64,000 nucleotides of DNA from an uncultured Paracoccaceae bacterium (GTDB lineage: Bacteria; Pseudomonadota; Alphaproteobacteria; Rhodobacterales; Rhodobacteraceae), in contig CANKYO010000001.1 in assembly GCA_947488175.1 (NCBI GenBank), forward strand, positions 248,001 through 312,000, read 5' to 3'. Numbering within the stretch: the stretch's first letter is position 1; every line of letters starts with the position of its first letter. This document shows, piece after piece, positions 52,008-61,970 of this stretch. The position numbers were made by a program, and so were the translations under genes. The notes beneath the pieces are model-generated. The model did not search any database. It worked only from the letters and a program-made list of their open reading frames with translations, and was not told where the DNA came from.

Positions 52008-52622
52008 TCAGCTCCCGCTTGCAGGATGTTCATCCACCACAACAGCACCGGTCGGTAGAACAACACCGTCCGGGTCCCCCCGCACGACAAAACTTTGGCA
52101 GGTCATACCGCTGGCATCGACCAATTCGCCTTCGTTACGGATCGTGATCGTATCACAGCTACCGGCTGCAGTGATGGTGCCGCCATCGCGCGCCACCATT
52201 GTCAACTCTTCCACTTCGATATCGGTGACCGTGACCATCCCCCTGGCCCCCGCCTCAACCCAAAGCCGCTCGCCCGCGTCACCGGCAAACGTGGCCCGCG
52301 CGCCGTCAAACGCCTTCAGACCGTTCAGTACTGGCGTCTCGACCGACACCTCCAGCACATCATCGCGCCATTTCGGAAACATCAGCCAGCGAGTATACCG
52401 GTCGAACACAAGCCATGGCAAAAACTCCCGCACGCGCAGCTTCGACACATCACCATCTAGCGCCACCGCCGTGACCGCTTGGGCCTGCCCCATGGTCACG
52501 TTCAGCCGCACATCTTCCTGCACTTCGATCGCGCGAAACGCCCCAACCTCATGCACGACAGGTTCGGCAAACGCCGCCCCGGCAAGGGCCGCACCAAAGA
52601 TCAGACCGATAGCATGCTTCAT
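52008..52622 (-). CDS. Secreted DUF2807 (GIN-type head domain) protein
   Basis: A 204-residue protein with a signal peptide (MKHAIGLIFGAALAGAAFAEP). The mature region is a repetitive beta-helix-like fold, EVQEDVRLNVTMGQAQAV, DVSKLRVREF and DIEVEELTMVARDGGTITAAGS, as in DUF2807. Such proteins may be periplasmic or surface adhesin-like; the function is unknown. Confidence 0.75.
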   Translation of the reverse strand: MKHAIGLIFGAALAGAAFAEPVVHEVGAFRAIEVQEDVRLNVTMGQAQAVTAVALDGDVSKLRVREFLPWLVFDRYTRWLMFPKWRDDVLEVSVETPVLNGLKAFDGARATFAGDAGERLWVEAGARGMVTVTDIEVEELTMVARDGGTITAAGSCDTITIRNEGELVDASGMTCQSFVVRGDPDGVVLPTGAVVVDEHPASGS

Positions 52623-52717
52623 CGCATCACCCAGACAACGTCATCCCTCTCGCGATAGCCAAACGAGGGTGACAAGGCAATTCACATGCCCACCAGCAAT
52701 GTTACAGCAAACTCCGG

Positions 52718-52975
52718 CTATTCGCCGACCGTGATCATGACCAGAACGACAAACATCGCAGGCACGACACCCAGCATCGGCACAATCAACGCAGGATAGC
52801 CCCAGGTCAGAATCGCCAGGAACCACAGCGCAAGGACACTGAACAGGAAATAGTAAATGTTGTCGGCATCACCATAATACACCTCACGCAGCATGCGGCC
52901 CAGAATGGGCACCCGGAACAGGATGCGGGTCAACAAAGAGCGGTCAGCATACGGGGTCTTGGTGGCGGCGGTCAT
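52718..52975 (-). CDS. 85-residue membrane protein
   Basis: A small protein with a basic N-terminus and two predicted membrane helices (YYFLFSVLALWFLAILTW and LIVPMLGVVPAMFVVLVMI). Common in Rhodobacterales, no function known. A GGGAT ribosome site lies upstream. Confidence 0.7.
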   Translation of the reverse strand: MTAATKTPYADRSLLTRILFRVPILGRMLREVYYGDADNIYYFLFSVLALWFLAILTWGYPALIVPMLGVVPAMFVVLVMITVGE

Positions 52976-53234
52976 GAATTCTATCCCTTTAACATATTCG
53001 GCTGTGATTTAGTCTGAGCGCCCGCCATTGGAATGCGGCAATCTGACCAAAAATCGAAAATTTAATGATAATGACCCCGGTTCGGCATGTGACAGCCGCG
53101 CGATGAGCACCGAAGCAACTCCGAGCCACGGGCAAAATCACGCCGATCCACAGGCGACCATGCCACACAAACCTTGTCTGAAAGATCCAGGCTCCCATCT
53201 ATTCCTACAGAAACACTCAGAAAAGGAGGATAAC

Positions 53235-53378
53235 GTGGAACAGCAGAAACCAAATTCTGTCACATTCCAAAACATCAGCGAAAAGTTGAAATCAGATATC
53301 ACCATCACAGCACCAGGCTGGGTCTATCTGGCCGTTGCCATCAGTGCGCTTGTGCTTCTTGGCATCGCGCTGGATTAA
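53235..53378 (+). CDS. 47-residue membrane protein
   Basis: A short gene with GTG start at 53235, directly preceded by a strong AAAAGGAGGA. It encodes an N-terminal polar part and one C-terminal helix (GWVYLAVAISALVLLGIAL). A longer in-frame frame upstream lacks a ribosome site and typical codons. It lies 10 nt before the next gene, suggesting co-transcription. Function unknown. Confidence 0.65.
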   Translation: MEQQKPNSVTFQNISEKLKSDITITAPGWVYLAVAISALVLLGIALD

Positions 53379-53388
53379 GGGGGCCTTC

Positions 53389-53715
53389 ATGAAAAAGACA
53401 TTCTGGATCGCCGCAATTGCCATTGCCGCACCCACATCCCTCTTCGCCGGACAGACGATTGCCGAACTTGGCACACAGGACCGCGTGACCGTCAGCGGGG
53501 TCGTCGACCGCATCGCTGACGAAGACACATTCATCCTCAGGGATCATACCGGCCAGATTCCGGTCTATCTTGGGCCGAACATGGTGCCAGTCGCGGTTGG
53601 CACTGCGGTCACCGTTCACGGCATCTTTGACGACGACGCGCCGCAGGAAATCTATGCCGACCGGATGGAAACGGATAGCGGCAAAAGTTTCGGCTTCGAT
53701 CACACCTACGAATAA
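53389..53715 (+). CDS. Periplasmic OB-fold (BOF/YgiW-like) protein
   Basis: A 108-residue protein with a signal peptide (MKKTFWIAAIAIAAPTSLFAG) and a single OB-fold: DRVTVSGVVDRIADEDTFILRDHTGQIPVYLG, GTAVTVHGIFDDD. YgiW/YdeI-type proteins are linked to envelope stress; the role here is unknown. The start is chosen at the signal peptide; upstream in-frame sequence runs into the previous gene. Confidence 0.8.
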   Translation: MKKTFWIAAIAIAAPTSLFAGQTIAELGTQDRVTVSGVVDRIADEDTFILRDHTGQIPVYLGPNMVPVAVGTAVTVHGIFDDDAPQEIYADRMETDSGKSFGFDHTYE

Positions 53716-53734
53716 CAGACACTGACCAATCGCC

Positions 53735-53772
53735 GACAGCCGTGGTGGCCACATCTCGCCACCCGGCTGTCT
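53735..53772. terminator. Long hairpin between convergent OB-fold and uvrA genes
   Basis: GACAGCC-GT-GGTGGC, an 8-nt loop, then GCCACC-C-GGCTGTC forms an interrupted 13-bp stem. It lacks a good T-run but sits between two convergent stops. Confidence 0.6.
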
Positions 53773-53778
53773 CGAGCC

Positions 53779-56637
53779 TTACTCAGCCGCCACCTTGCGC
53801 ACCTTCAGCATGTCTTTCAGATAGCGGCCCGTATGGCTTTCCACCACCTCGGCCACCTGCTCTGGCGTACCGGTCGCGACGATCTTGCCACCGCCATCGC
53901 CGCCCTCCGGGCCGATATCAATGATATGATCGGCGGTCTTCACAACGTCCAGATTATGCTCAATCACGATAACCGAGTTCCCCTGATCAACCAATTCGTG
54001 CAGCACTTCCAGCAGCTTGCGCACATCCTCGAAATGCAGACCCGTCGTCGGTTCATCCAGAATGTACAGGGTCCGACCGGTCGACCGCTTTGCCAACTCC
54101 TTCGAAAGCTTCACGCGCTGCGCCTCGCCCCCTGACAGGGTCGTCGCCTGCTGGCCCACCTTGATATAGCCCAGCCCGACACGCATCAGCGCATCCATCT
54201 TCTCGCGGATCGACGGGACAGCGGAAAAGAACGCCTGCGCATCTTCCACTGTCATATCAAGCACATCGGCAATGGACTTGCCCTTGAACTTGATCTCCAG
54301 TGTTTCGCGATTGTAGCGCGCGCCCTTGCAGGTCTCGCAGGTCACATGAACATCCGGCAGAAAGTGCATCTCGATCTTGATGACACCATCACCCTGACAG
54401 GCCTCACACCGGCCCCCCTTCACGTTGAACGAAAACCGACCCGGTTTGTAGCCGCGCGCCTTCGCCTCGGGCATCCCTGCGAACCAATCACGGATCGGGG
54501 TAAAGGCCCCGGTATAGGTCGCCGGGTTCGACCGTGGGGTCCGGCCAATCGGGCGTTGGTCGATATCAATCACCTTATCGAGATGCTCGAACCCCTTGAT
54601 CGTCTCGCAAGGTGCCGGTGTCTGCCGCGCGCCGTTCAGCTTCATTGAGGCATTCTTGAACAGCGTCTCTACCGTCAGCGTCGACTTGCCGCCACCCGAC
54701 ACACCCGTTACGCAAATGAACTTGCCCAGCGGGAAATCCACCGTGACATTCTGCAGGTTGTTACCGGTCGCCTTCACCACCGTCAGCTTCTTGGCCTTGC
54801 CCTTGCGGCGCTTGGCAGGCACTGGAATTTCCCGCGTGCCCACCAGATACTGCCCGGTGATAGACGCCGCATCAGCCATGATATCCGCAGGCGTCCCTTT
54901 GGACACAACCTGCCCGCCATGCACCCCGGCACCGGGGCCAATATCGAACACATAATCGGCCTCTCTAATGGCCTCCTCATCATGCTCGACAACAATCACG
55001 GTATTACCCTGATCACGCAGGTTCTTCAGCGTCGTCAGCAACCGGTCATTGTCGCGCTGATGCAAGCCAATTGACGGCTCATCCAAGACATAAAGCACCC
55101 CTTGCAGGCCCGATCCGATCTGGCTGGCCAACCTGATCCGCTGGCTTTCGCCGCCCGACAACGTGCCAGAATTGCGCGACAGCGTCAGATATTCCAGTCC
55201 CACATTGTTCAAAAACCCCAGCCGCTCGCGAATTTCCTTCAGGATGGCGACAGCAATCTCGTTCTTCTGCTTGGACAGCGCTTCGGGCACCGACTGACAC
55301 CAGTCAAACGCCTCCTTGATCGACATCTGCACGACCTGCCCCACATGCAGGCCACCAATTTTCACCGCCAAGGCTTCCTCGCGCAAACGATAGCCCCCAC
55401 ACGTCCCGCAATTGCGGTTATTCTGGTAATTCTCGAACTCTTCGCGGATCCAGTTGCTATCCGTCTCGCGATAGCGGCGCTCCATATTCGGGATCACGCC
55501 TTCAAACGCACGCTCCACCTGATAAACGCGGCCACCCTCATCATAGCGAAACTTGATCTCTTCCTCGCCCGATCCGCGCAGAAAGACCTGCTGCACCTTC
55601 GGGTCCAGATCCTTCCAGCGGGCGTTCTTGTTGAACCCGTAATGCTTGGCAATCGCTTCAATCGTCTGAAGGAAATATGGCGATTTCCCCTTGCGCCACG
55701 GCGCCAACGCCCCATCGGCAATCTTCAAGGTTACATCAGGCACAACAAGCTGCTCGTCAAAGAACAACTCGACCCCCAGCCCGTCACAGGACGGACAGGC
55801 CCCAAACGGCGCATTGAACGAAAACAGGCGCGGCTCGATCTCGGGGATCGTGAACCCCGACACCGGACAAGCGAAATTCTCCGAAAACGTAATCCGCTCC
55901 GGATCACCCTCTTTCGGGACCGTCTCCAGCACAGTAATCCCATCCGCCAGGTCAAGCGCCGTGCGGAAACTGTCGGCCAGCCGGGTCTCAAGCCCCTCTT
56001 TGACGACAATCCGATCCACGACCACATCAATGTCATGACGAAACTTCTTGTCCAGGGTCGGCGGCTGATCAAGCTCGTAGAACTCACCATCTACCTTGAC
56101 CCGCTGGAAACCTTGCTTGCGCAGTTCCAGAAACTCCTTGCGATACTCGCCCTTGCGGTCACGGATAATCGGGGCCAGCAGATAACCGCGCGTCCCCTCT
56201 TCCATCGCCATCACGCGATCCACCATGTCCTGCACCTGCTGCGCCTCGATAGGCAAACCGGTCGCGGGGGAATACGGCGTGCCCGCACGGGCAAACAGCA
56301 AGCGCAGATAATCGTAAATCTCGGTAATTGTGCCGACAGTGGACCGGGGGTTCTTCGACGTCGTCTTCTGCTCAATCGAAATCGCCGGGGACAGACCGCT
56401 GATATGGTCTACATCAGGCTTTTCCATCATATCCAGAAACTGGCGGGCATAGGCGGACAGCGACTCAACATAGCGGCGCTGGCCCTCGGCATAGATCGTA
56501 TCGAACGCCAGCGAAGACTTCCCCGACCCCGACAGACCGGTAATGACCACAAGCTGATCACGCGGAATATCCACATCGATATTCTTCAGATTGTGTTCGC
56601 GCGCGCCGCGCACTTCGATATTCTTCAGCTCAGCCAT
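53779..56637 (-). CDS. uvrA: Excinuclease ABC subunit A
   Basis: Damage-recognition ATPase of nucleotide excision repair. The 952-residue protein has two ABC modules: Walker [13 protein letters not shown] (near 36-47) and [12 protein letters not shown] (near 640), signature [12 protein letters not shown] and [12 protein letters not shown], and two zinc motifs, CPVSGF...GACPSC and CEACQGDG...CETCKGARY. Catalytic and structural elements appear intact. A GAAC-N7-GAAC LexA box lies 65 nt upstream of the start, so it should be SOS-inducible. Confidence 0.97.
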   Translation of the reverse strand: MAELKNIEVRGAREHNLKNIDVDIPRDQLVVITGLSGSGKSSLAFDTIYAEGQRRYVESLSAYARQFLDMMEKPDVDHISGLSPAISIEQKTTSKNPRSTVGTITEIYDYLRLLFARAGTPYSPATGLPIEAQQVQDMVDRVMAMEEGTRGYLLAPIIRDRKGEYRKEFLELRKQGFQRVKVDGEFYELDQPPTLDKKFRHDIDVVVDRIVVKEGLETRLADSFRTALDLADGITVLETVPKEGDPERITFSENFACPVSGFTIPEIEPRLFSFNAPFGACPSCDGLGVELFFDEQLVVPDVTLKIADGALAPWRKGKSPYFLQTIEAIAKHYGFNKNARWKDLDPKVQQVFLRGSGEEEIKFRYDEGGRVYQVERAFEGVIPNMERRYRETDSNWIREEFENYQNNRNCGTCGGYRLREEALAVKIGGLHVGQVVQMSIKEAFDWCQSVPEALSKQKNEIAVAILKEIRERLGFLNNVGLEYLTLSRNSGTLSGGESQRIRLASQIGSGLQGVLYVLDEPSIGLHQRDNDRLLTTLKNLRDQGNTVIVVEHDEEAIREADYVFDIGPGAGVHGGQVVSKGTPADIMADAASITGQYLVGTREIPVPAKRRKGKAKKLTVVKATGNNLQNVTVDFPLGKFICVTGVSGGGKSTLTVETLFKNASMKLNGARQTPAPCETIKGFEHLDKVIDIDQRPIGRTPRSNPATYTGAFTPIRDWFAGMPEAKARGYKPGRFSFNVKGGRCEACQGDGVIKIEMHFLPDVHVTCETCKGARYNRETLEIKFKGKSIADVLDMTVEDAQAFFSAVPSIREKMDALMRVGLGYIKVGQQATTLSGGEAQRVKLSKELAKRSTGRTLYILDEPTTGLHFEDVRKLLEVLHELVDQGNSVIVIEHNLDVVKTADHIIDIGPEGGDGGGKIVATGTPEQVAEVVESHTGRYLKDMLKVRKVAAE

Positions 56638-56701
56638 TCTGACCCCCAGGGTGACGCCCTACCAGATAGCAGCGCGATCCGATTCCGCCACCCCGGATAT
56701 A

Positions 56702-56716
56702 GAACATTAAGCGAAC
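56702..56716 (-). promoter_or_regulatory. LexA box (GAAC-N7-GAAC) of uvrA
   Basis: GAAC-ATTAAGC-GAAC lies 65 nt upstream of uvrA, with the same spacing as the site before lexA. This places uvrA in the SOS regulon. Confidence 0.8.
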
Positions 56717-56740
56717 ATGTGCAAAATAATCATGACAAGC

Positions 56741-56772
56741 AAAAGCCCGGCCGCATTGCTGCAGCCGGGCCT
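56741..56772 (-). terminator. Terminator of the LysM/solute-binding gene
   Basis: On the minus strand, GCCCGGC-TGCAGCAATGCG-GCCGGGC followed by TTTT ends the upstream gene, just before the uvrA promoter. Confidence 0.8.
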
Positions 56773-56800
56773 TTCATTCATCGGTTCGCAAAAGGGCAGA

Positions 56801-57856
56801 TCAGTTCGCGTAATAGGCGGTAAAGCCGGAACGCACAGTCTGGAACCACTCACCCGAATCCCGGATGTTTTTCAGGCCCGCATTCAGGGCCTCGATGACT
56901 TCAGGACCATCGGGGTTGTTTTTGTCGACAAAGACGGCCAGCACATTTGCCGTCGTCAGGTTGGGGTTGATCGTGACCTGATCGGCAACACCCATGCGCT
57001 GCGCGATGTCTTCGGCCTGCGATGTCACCAATGACACGCCATCGACCTCACCAGCGATCAGCGCGGTAAAGCAATCATCGGGGCTCACCGGCTGGACATA
57101 TTCCATAACGTCACGACCCAGACCAACACTTGTTGCGCCAACGTCAGAATAATCGGCGGGCAGACACATGGTTTTGCCAGTAAAGTCAGCGGCGTTGTCG
57201 GTTGCACCCAATGGATCGTCGCGACGGGTCACCACCCCCGTGATGATCTCGTAGAACGGATCGGAATGCAGGAAACCGTCGCAGCGAAACTTCGAATTCT
57301 CGGTCAGCGTTTCGGGCTCTTCACAATTCGGACGCAGCCACGGGAAAGCACCGTCAAAAGCACGGGCGGGCAATAGAGTTTCCAGATGCGAACCCCAATC
57401 ATTGACGAACACGATGTCCGTTTCATAGCGGGGCTCCATCGTGTCCATGGCGGCCCGGACCAGCTGCGTGTAGATGCCGCCGCCCTCCATGTCCTCATCG
57501 GTGTAGGGCGGATAACCTGTGCCGGTCACAAGGCGGATGGTCACGGGGCCATCACTCGACACTTCAGGCACCGGTGCCACGACACTGGCCTGCACCGTAC
57601 CGGAACCTGGCAAAGAGCCATCGGCGCAGGGCAATTTCAATTCCATCCCGACCGAAATCGCATTCGGATTGCTACCGATCACGGACCGGTTCGCATCCCA
57701 GACGCTCTGATAGCTGATGCTGCCATAAGCCTCACGGGCAATGCCGCTCAGTGAATCACCGGACTGCACAGTATAAACCGTACAGGCCTGCTGCGCCTGG
57801 GCTGCACCAGCGCCTGCCAGAAACGCAACTGCTGCGAGTGTATATTTATTAGACAT
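56801..57856 (-). CDS. LysM domain fused to a solute-binding protein domain
   Basis: A 351-residue secreted protein. After a signal peptide (AAVAFLAGAGAAQAQQ) comes a LysM domain (YTVQSGDSLSGIAREAYG; MELKLPC) near 25-75, then a bacterial solute-binding domain of the SBP_bac_3 type (VTGTGYPPYTDEDMEGGGIY; MCLPADYSDVG; SLVTSQAEDIA). LysM binds peptidoglycan; the SBP domain binds amino acids or similar solutes. There is no adjacent permease. The combination suggests a wall-anchored receptor. The start at 57856 has AAGGGA upstream. Confidence 0.82.
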   Translation of the reverse strand: MSNKYTLAAVAFLAGAGAAQAQQACTVYTVQSGDSLSGIAREAYGSISYQSVWDANRSVIGSNPNAISVGMELKLPCADGSLPGSGTVQASVVAPVPEVSSDGPVTIRLVTGTGYPPYTDEDMEGGGIYTQLVRAAMDTMEPRYETDIVFVNDWGSHLETLLPARAFDGAFPWLRPNCEEPETLTENSKFRCDGFLHSDPFYEIITGVVTRRDDPLGATDNAADFTGKTMCLPADYSDVGATSVGLGRDVMEYVQPVSPDDCFTALIAGEVDGVSLVTSQAEDIAQRMGVADQVTINPNLTTANVLAVFVDKNNPDGPEVIEALNAGLKNIRDSGEWFQTVRSGFTAYYAN

Positions 57857-58231
57857 TCTGTCCCTTCCATTCTTCACACATGACAGGCAATGACCTGCCT
57901 TTTTACTCTCTCAAGATCTGGCGACAGCACCTCGGGGCGCGCCCGTCTGCACCACACCAACCTCACACAATCACTCGGAAATTTACGACTTGCGACAACA
58001 CTGTCCGGCTCTGCGTTAGAAATCAATGATGGTCGAAATAGGACACAAACCGGACCGCGATATGGTGAATGGCCGATAGATCGGGACCTTGCGGAAAGGA
58101 ACGCTGCGTCAGACGACAATCAACGTCAGGTTGACGCCGGGGTAAGGTATTCCGGACCAATCCCGCCCAGTGCTGGAAACGGCACCCGATTTGTGATTGT
58201 TTTCAAGATATTCATTTTCAAAGAGGCCCCC
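57857..58231. other. Intergenic stretch between divergent envelope genes
   Basis: 375 bases between the LysM gene start (minus) and the von Willebrand A gene start (plus). An open frame in line with the latter runs through it, but codons and lack of a ribosome site make translation unlikely. AT-richer segments near 58180-58220 probably hold a promoter; no clear operator or RNA structure is seen. Confidence 0.5.
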
Positions 58232-61180
58232 ATGCGCTTTCTGGCATCCACAATTCTGCTGACCACATTCTTCACCGCCGCCGCCGCACAGGACCGGCCC
58301 AACACGATCCTGGTGATGGATGGCTCAGGCTCCATGTGGGGGCAGATTGATGGCACGGCCAAGATCACCATCGCACAACAGGTCGTCAGTTCTCTGCTTG
58401 AGGAATTTCCAGCCGATCAGGGCCTTGGCCTGACCGTCTATGGCCACCGCGAACGGGGCAACTGCACCGATATCGAAACCATTGTCGCCCCCGCCCCCGG
58501 CACCATAGGCGATATCGTGACAGCCGTGAACGGGATCAAACCGCTGGGCAAAACACCCATGACCGATGCGGTCATCGCGGCAGCAGAGGCTTTGCGCTAC
58601 ACCGAAGACAGCGCCACGGTCATTCTCGTCTCTGACGGGGTCGAAACCTGCAATCCTGATCCATGTGCCGCCGCGCGCCTGCTGGAGGAAGCCGGGATCG
58701 ACTTCACCGCCCATGTCATCGGCTTTGACGTGAACGACCCAGAAGCACTGGCGCAAATGCAATGCATCGCCGAAGAAACCGGCGGGCAGTTCCTGACAGC
58801 GGCCAACGCCTCAGAACTCGACCTCGCCATGACCGCCATGGTGATGGAACCCGCCACCGTCTCCGGCACGTTCGAAGCGCGGATCGGCACCGCTGACGGG
58901 CCGCTCGTCGAGGATCCGATCATCTGGGATATCATCAGCGAAGCAGCTCAGATCGCCGATGATACACAAGGCAACCCGCTCACACTGGATGTGTCGGAAG
59001 GCACCTATCAGGCCACCGCCTACAGGATCGTGGACGAGGCCGAAGCAGAAGTCGAGGTCACAATCGCAGGCTCCGGCGATGTGACAGTCACTGTCATCTT
59101 CCCCGAAACCCTGCCCACCGCCACCATCAGCGCCCCTGAAAGCGCGCCAGCCGGATCAATCATCGCGGTGGACTGGACCGGCCCCAACCGCGACGGCGAC
59201 CAGATCATCATCACGCAACAAGATGACAGAATCCCGCGGACAACTGCGCGCACAAGCGGCGGCAACCCCACGGAAATCATCCTGCCACCGACCCCGGGCA
59301 ATTACGAGGTTCACTATCTGCTGCGTGATCGGCCCAACAAGATCATCGCATCAACCCCGATTACGGTGACACCGGTCACCGCCACCATCATTGCGCCGGA
59401 TACCGGTGCCATCGGTGAAACCATCAGCGTGGAATGGACCGGACCTGATTATCCCGGCGATATTATCGTGTTGGCGCAGGACGGCGGGGCGAGCACCATC
59501 AACTCTGTCCGGACCAGCAACGGCAACCCACTGGACCTGGAACTCCCGTCAGAGCCGGGCATCTACGAAATCCGTTACCGGATGCGGCAAAGTGCAACCG
59601 TCATCGGCAGCAAGGAAATTGAGGTCACTGACCTCAAGGCGCAACTGACGGCCCCCGACACCGCCGTCGCAGGCGAAACCGTCACAGTCGGCTGGGAGGG
59701 GCCAGATTACGATCTGGACTTCATCGCCGTTTCGGAACCTGGCGAAAACGGCAACATCAACCTGACCTACACGCGCGAGGGCAGCCCGCTCGGCCTCGAA
59801 ATGCCGCCCATCCCCGGCGACTACGAAATTCGGTACACTTTGCGGCAGGACCGCGAGGTGATCGCCACCAAGCCGATCACCGTCACAGCACCAGAGGTCA
59901 GCCTGACAGCCCCCGACACCGCCATTGCAGGTGAAACCGTGGCCGTCGGCTGGACGGGTCCGGATTACAATCTCGACTACATCGCGGTCGGGGTCCCTGG
60001 CGAACGGAACTACATCAACCTGACCTACACCCGCGACGGTGATCCGCTTGGGCTGGAAATGCCCGCCGAACCCGGTGACTACGAAATCCGGTACACCATG
60101 CGGCAGGACAATACCGTGATCGCCACCCGGCCCATCACCGTGACCAAGGCAGAGGTCGGGCTGAACGCCCCTGACACCGCCGTTGTCGGCGAAACCGTCA
60201 CGGTCGAATGGACGGGACCGGATTACAATCTCGACTTCATTGCGGTCGGCGAACCCGGCGAAAACAACTACATCAACTACACCTACACCCGCGACGGCAA
60301 TCCGCTCGGCGTCGAAATGCCGCCCGAACCGGGCAATTACGAAATCCGCTACACCCTGCGGCAAGATAACGAAGTCATCGCGCGGCGGCCCATCACCGTC
60401 ACTGCGGCAGAGGTCAGCCTGACCGCCCCCGACAGCGCTGTTGCAGGCAGCACCGTCGCGGTCGACTGGGTCGGCCCCGACTACAATCTCGATTTTATCG
60501 CGGTCGGCAAACCCGGCGAAGGCTATGACAATTATAGCTACACCCGCGACGGCAGCCCGGCACAGGTCGAAATGCCCACCGAACCCGGCAGCTACGAACT
60601 GCGCTACACCCTGCGGCAGGACAACACCATCCTGATGACCCGCCCGATCGAGGTGACAGCCGTCAAGGCCACCATCAACGCACCCTCCAGCGCCAATGCC
60701 GGCGAAACACTGACCCTGGAATGGGAAGGGCCGGACTACAACCTCGATTTCATCTCGGTCGGGCCTGTCGGGGAAAACGCCTATGTCAACTACACCTATA
60801 CCCGCGACGGCAGCCCCATCGGGCTACAGATGCCGCCCCAGCCCGGCGATTATGAAATCCGCTACCAACTGCGCCAAGACGGGGTGATCATCTTCCGGCA
60901 GCCGATCACCATCAACCCGGTCAAGGCGCAACTGATCGCCCCCGACAGCATCACCATGAACGACGACCTGATCGTCGGTTGGGACGGGCCGGACTACAAT
61001 CTTGATTTCATCGGCATCTCGAAACCCGGCGATAACCGGTACGAAACCTACAGCTACACCCGCGACGGCAACCCGGTTACGCTACGGCTGCCCGACGCGC
61101 CGGGGGATTACGAATTGCGGTATTACATGGGACAGGACAACACCATCATCGGCACCCGCCCAATCACGATCACCGAATAA
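58232..61180 (+). CDS. Secreted von Willebrand A protein with eight tandem repeats
   Basis: A 982-residue protein. A signal peptide (MRFLASTILLTTFFTAAAAQ) precedes a von Willebrand A domain with a complete MIDAS start (VMDGSGSMWGQ), Thr (KTPMTDAV) and Asp (LVSDGVETC). Residues about 300-982 are eight repeats of roughly 85 residues, each with APDTAxAGETVxVxWxGPDYN, a YTRDGxPLGLEMP segment and YEIRYTLRQDxxVI at its end. The first two repeats are more divergent. The fold of the repeat looks Ig-like. The protein is probably surface-exposed, binding metal and protein or carbohydrate ligands. The start at 58232 is the first codon of the signal peptide, preceded by AGAGG. It may be exported with the LysM gene beside it, but the direction is divergent. 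Confidence 0.85.
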   Translation: MRFLASTILLTTFFTAAAAQDRPNTILVMDGSGSMWGQIDGTAKITIAQQVVSSLLEEFPADQGLGLTVYGHRERGNCTDIETIVAPAPGTIGDIVTAVNGIKPLGKTPMTDAVIAAAEALRYTEDSATVILVSDGVETCNPDPCAAARLLEEAGIDFTAHVIGFDVNDPEALAQMQCIAEETGGQFLTAANASELDLAMTAMVMEPATVSGTFEARIGTADGPLVEDPIIWDIISEAAQIADDTQGNPLTLDVSEGTYQATAYRIVDEAEAEVEVTIAGSGDVTVTVIFPETLPTATISAPESAPAGSIIAVDWTGPNRDGDQIIITQQDDRIPRTTARTSGGNPTEIILPPTPGNYEVHYLLRDRPNKIIASTPITVTPVTATIIAPDTGAIGETISVEWTGPDYPGDIIVLAQDGGASTINSVRTSNGNPLDLELPSEPGIYEIRYRMRQSATVIGSKEIEVTDLKAQLTAPDTAVAGETVTVGWEGPDYDLDFIAVSEPGENGNINLTYTREGSPLGLEMPPIPGDYEIRYTLRQDREVIATKPITVTAPEVSLTAPDTAIAGETVAVGWTGPDYNLDYIAVGVPGERNYINLTYTRDGDPLGLEMPAEPGDYEIRYTMRQDNTVIATRPITVTKAEVGLNAPDTAVVGETVTVEWTGPDYNLDFIAVGEPGENNYINYTYTRDGNPLGVEMPPEPGNYEIRYTLRQDNEVIARRPITVTAAEVSLTAPDSAVAGSTVAVDWVGPDYNLDFIAVGKPGEGYDNYSYTRDGSPAQVEMPTEPGSYELRYTLRQDNTILMTRPIEVTAVKATINAPSSANAGETLTLEWEGPDYNLDFISVGPVGENAYVNYTYTRDGSPIGLQMPPQPGDYEIRYQLRQDGVIIFRQPITINPVKAQLIAPDSITMNDDLIVGWDGPDYNLDFIGISKPGDNRYETYSYTRDGNPVTLRLPDAPGDYELRYYMGQDNTIIGTRPITITE

Positions 61181-61280
61181 GGGGCGCAATCTCAGCGAAA
61201 CCCATGCCCTGATTGATGAATGTCATAAACTCCCGCGCAGCGCTTCCTAAACTCAAGCTGCTCACATCGGGAGGACAAGA

Positions 61281-61904
61281 ATGAAAACCGGTGACTACCG
61301 CAATGGTCTTGATGCATTGCAAGGGATCGCCTTCGTCATCGATCGTGACGGAAACATATCAAGTATTGGCAGCAAGCACTGGGATGCGTTTGCCTGCCAT
61401 AACGACGCTCCAGATTTGCGCGCGGATACACTGATAGGTCAGAACCTCTTTGATTATGTCAGCGGGGCGGACTTGAGGGAGCAATTGAAACAGGTCGTGG
61501 CAAGGGTCGTTGATCGTCCGGACACGCAGTTGGTCCTCGACTTTCGCTGTGATGCACCCGCCCGACTGCGACGTATTCGCCAGACAATCAGCGCATTGCC
61601 AGGTTCTGGCACTAAGGACGAGGTGTTGTTTCAATCTGTCGAAGTCGAAGCCCATGATCGGCCGCCCATCAATCTGTTCCGGCGGCATCAAGATCTGCCG
61701 CTCGATACCAAGGACAACAGACCGATTGTCAGACTGTGCAGTTGGTGTCAGCGGGTTCAGTTTGCGCCGATCGGTGGCGATGACTGGCTCGATACCGAGG
61801 AATTTGCACGCAAGGGCGGACCAGATCAAACCCGGATCACGCATTGCATCTGCGATGACTGTTTCAAATTACAGGACATCGATCAAAGCCCCCCAGATCA
61901 TTGA
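61281..61904 (+). CDS. PAS-like sensor protein with C-terminal zinc-type motif
   Basis: A 207-residue cytoplasmic protein. The first half resembles a PAS domain (GIAFVIDRDGNISSIGS; IGQNLFDYVSG). The C-terminal CSWCQRV...HCICDDC has two CxxC-like pairs, as in other PAS-linked proteins with WC-type metal ends. There is no kinase, GGDEF or HTH domain, so output must be by protein contact. GGGAGGAC precedes the ATG strongly. Confidence 0.75.
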   Translation: MKTGDYRNGLDALQGIAFVIDRDGNISSIGSKHWDAFACHNDAPDLRADTLIGQNLFDYVSGADLREQLKQVVARVVDRPDTQLVLDFRCDAPARLRRIRQTISALPGSGTKDEVLFQSVEVEAHDRPPINLFRRHQDLPLDTKDNRPIVRLCSWCQRVQFAPIGGDDWLDTEEFARKGGPDQTRITHCICDDCFKLQDIDQSPPDH

Positions 61905-61970
61905 GGCATCTCAATCCATCCTGCCCCTCCACCGCTAGAATAGCATGCCACCAAAGAAGGAGGGGCACCG

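Noticed and set aside
57890..58231. 114-codon N-terminal extension of the von Willebrand A protein
   Set aside because: The signal peptide begins at 58232; an upstream extension would bury it and lacks a ribosome site.
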